This document shows positions 62,791-64,000 of a DNA stretch of 64,000 bases, one piece after another. The DNA lies in contig NZ_BSNM01000009.1 in the NCBI RefSeq assembly GCF_030159995.1, forward strand, positions 124,001 through 188,000. Reading direction: 5' to 3'. The position numbers and the translations under genes are program-made. The notes below the pieces were generated by a model. It was given only the letters and a program-made list of their open reading frames with translations, had not been told where the DNA came from and did not search any database. This stretch comes from Litoribrevibacter albus. Its GTDB lineage: Bacteria; Pseudomonadota; Gammaproteobacteria; Pseudomonadales; Litoribrevibacteraceae. Each line of letters starts with the position of its first letter. Positions within the stretch are counted from its first letter, which is position 1.

Positions 62791-64000
62791 TCAGATATAC
62801 AAAGCTTGAGGATTCAATGCTGCTTCAGAATACACTTCACTTCGAAGCCCCATAGTCACAGGCACGGTGTAAAGTCGCTCGTTCGCTAACTGTGGCCAGA
62901 TATGACATAACCCGGGCACGAAGACCTTCACCGTTTTGAGAGGAATGTCTGAGCGTGAATAATCAAAAACCAACGTTTCCATGTTCAAATCACTTAGTTT
63001 ATGCACCAATGCCACCACATCCTCCGCGATATCCTGACCGTCAGATGACATAGTCGGCGGAAGATGAGCATCATCAGGATGCAAATACGTACCATCGACA
63101 ATGGCATCAAAGTCAAAAGGCGCACCGTTTTGATTTCGAATCGGGATGAGCTGGCAAAGCTCTGTTAAGGCACGTTGGGCTGCGATATCCGCACGCAAGT
63201 GGCATCCAAAGCCCATTACAAAGCCTCCGGTTTGCTTGTCTTTTCCTATCGCAGCCATCACCGGCACACCTATGTCCGACGTAAGATCCAACACCCAAAA
63301 GGCATGGCCCGTCTCATGAGTTGGAGATAACGTCTTGGTTAATTTTTCCAGGTTTTCAGGATGGATTCGGGACAGATCAAACGCTGGCCGGGTCAGGCGG
63401 TTGTACCACCAAATGGCAACCGCATCTCGTTCAATCAACTCAAACAAGCCCTGAAGAATGGCCTCTTCCACCGTATTGCCTGCAGCACAGCCATTGGAAT
63501 GCCATCGGCCATACTGTTCTTCCTCAAACGGAATCCCGCTATAGCATTGACTCAACGGCACATAGACGGATTCTTCACGAGTTAAGGACCAGGCAGGCAA
63601 CCAATGTATGACCTGGTTCTGATACGGTATGGCGGCCTGCTTCAACAGAGAGTCAGGGTGATTTGAATCGTTAAACGTCTGATACTGAACGGAGCTGTAT
63701 GGAACCAACTGCTGATAATTAACCGTTCGTTTGCCCTCTTCTTGCAATTGAGATTCGTTTTTTTGTAATAACGGCAGTTCATCACGATACAGAGCACAAT
63801 AACGTTCTACCGCTTCGCACAATGCACTGGCCTGAGACTGGATCGGTTCAACCCCCTTCCCCATACAAATCTGTACAAACCCTTGTTCCATCACCTCAGG
63901 TTTTAAAACAGCAGGCGTCTTAAAAAAACCGGTTCGATAAGTCTTAACCGGCGACTCATGGCCTAGAGTAACCTCTCGAAAATGATTAATGATTCCCGTG
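62791..64000 (-). CDS. YcaO family protein, incomplete at the window edge
   Basis: The frame is open to the window end; about 403 residues are visible, and the ATG at 63891 (or GTG 63894) is an internal codon because the typical preceding motif HESPVKTY lies upstream. YcaO features: the ATP-binding helix SQASALCEAVERYCALYRDEL and AAGNTVEEAILQGLFELIERDAVAIWW. YcaO enzymes activate peptide backbones to form azolines, thioamides or amidines, or act on ribosomal protein S12. The C terminus ends in NPQALYI without a Pro-rich motif. A RiPP role is possible, but no precursor peptide was seen in the window. Confidence 0.87.
   Translation of the reverse strand, partial: TGIINHFREVTLGHESPVKTYRTGFFKTPAVLKPEVMEQGFVQICMGKGVEPIQSQASALCEAVERYCALYRDELPLLQKNESQLQEEGKRTVNYQQLVPYSSVQYQTFNDSNHPDSLLKQAAIPYQNQVIHWLPAWSLTREESVYVPLSQCYSGIPFEEEQYGRWHSNGCAAGNTVEEAILQGLFELIERDAVAIWWYNRLTRPAFDLSRIHPENLEKLTKTLSPTHETGHAFWVLDLTSDIGVPVMAAIGKDKQTGGFVMGFGCHLRADIAAQRALTELCQLIPIRNQNGAPFDFDAIVDGTYLHPDDAHLPPTMSSDGQDIAEDVVALVHKLSDLNMETLVFDYSRSDIPLKTVKVFVPGLCHIWPQLANERLYTVPVTMGLRSEVYSEAALNPQALYI

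Overview
The window reads as chromosomal DNA of a marine-type gammaproteobacterium, plausibly related to the Oceanospirillales. Indications are lodAB-type quinoprotein genes (best known from Marinomonas), Pseudomonas-like beta-alanine catabolism genes, a cytochrome cd1 nitrite reductase, a VF530-family gene and moderate GC content by eye. The taxonomic call is an inference. No rRNA, tRNA, CRISPR array or replication origin was recognised.

Layout: 1-1021, the end of an ECF sigma factor with its ChrR-type zinc anti-sigma. 1062-4883, a five-gene nickel ECF transporter (nikKMLQO). 4993-13826, mostly housekeeping genes (YaeQ, phhB, a molybdopterin oxidoreductase, galU, yebC, VF530). 14013-17915, a tandem pair of periplasmic solute-binding proteins, YciI, LemA and a DUF3137-type protein. 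18216-24797, polyamine and beta-alanine catabolism (aldehyde dehydrogenase, bauA-like transaminase, mmsA/bauC dehydrogenase, cupin, FAD oxidase).

25.3-29.7 kb is an AT-richer island whose genes all lie on the minus strand and are separated by folded inverted repeats with the layout of integron attC sites. No integrase gene is present in the window, so it looks like a cluster of cassettes without an integrase (CALIN). One cassette holds two translationally coupled genes: an uncharacterised 201-residue protein and a 624-residue caspase-fold peptidase with an intact His-Cys dyad. I regard this pair as the strongest candidate for an undescribed system, possibly anti-phage or cell-suicide.

29.9-44.8 kb is ordinary chromosome (methyltransferase, AraC regulator with nitrilase, MOSC, an N-terminally short fructosamine kinase, a GST, the DUF2157/DUF4401/GDYXXLXY trio, transporters, LysR). 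It also contains a roughly 320-bp IS5-like MITE inserted exactly at the LysR stop codon.

44.9-50.5 kb is a nitrite respiration locus: nirS, a NirT-like multihaem cytochrome fusion, a cupredoxin and a membrane bacteriohemerythrin, with one FNR/DNR-like site. 50.6-55.8 kb holds regulators (MerR, Lrp), the AzlCD exporter and more solute-binding proteins. 56.0-64.0 kb is an unusual cluster: a YopT-like papain-fold protease, a ferritin-like protein, LodA and LodB (cysteine tryptophylquinone oxidase and its flavoprotein), an FHA-winged-helix protein and a YcaO enzyme that runs off the window edge.

A recurring oddity is short tandem repeats of 15-16 bp in about three to five copies, seen in at least six unrelated places, both in genes and between them.
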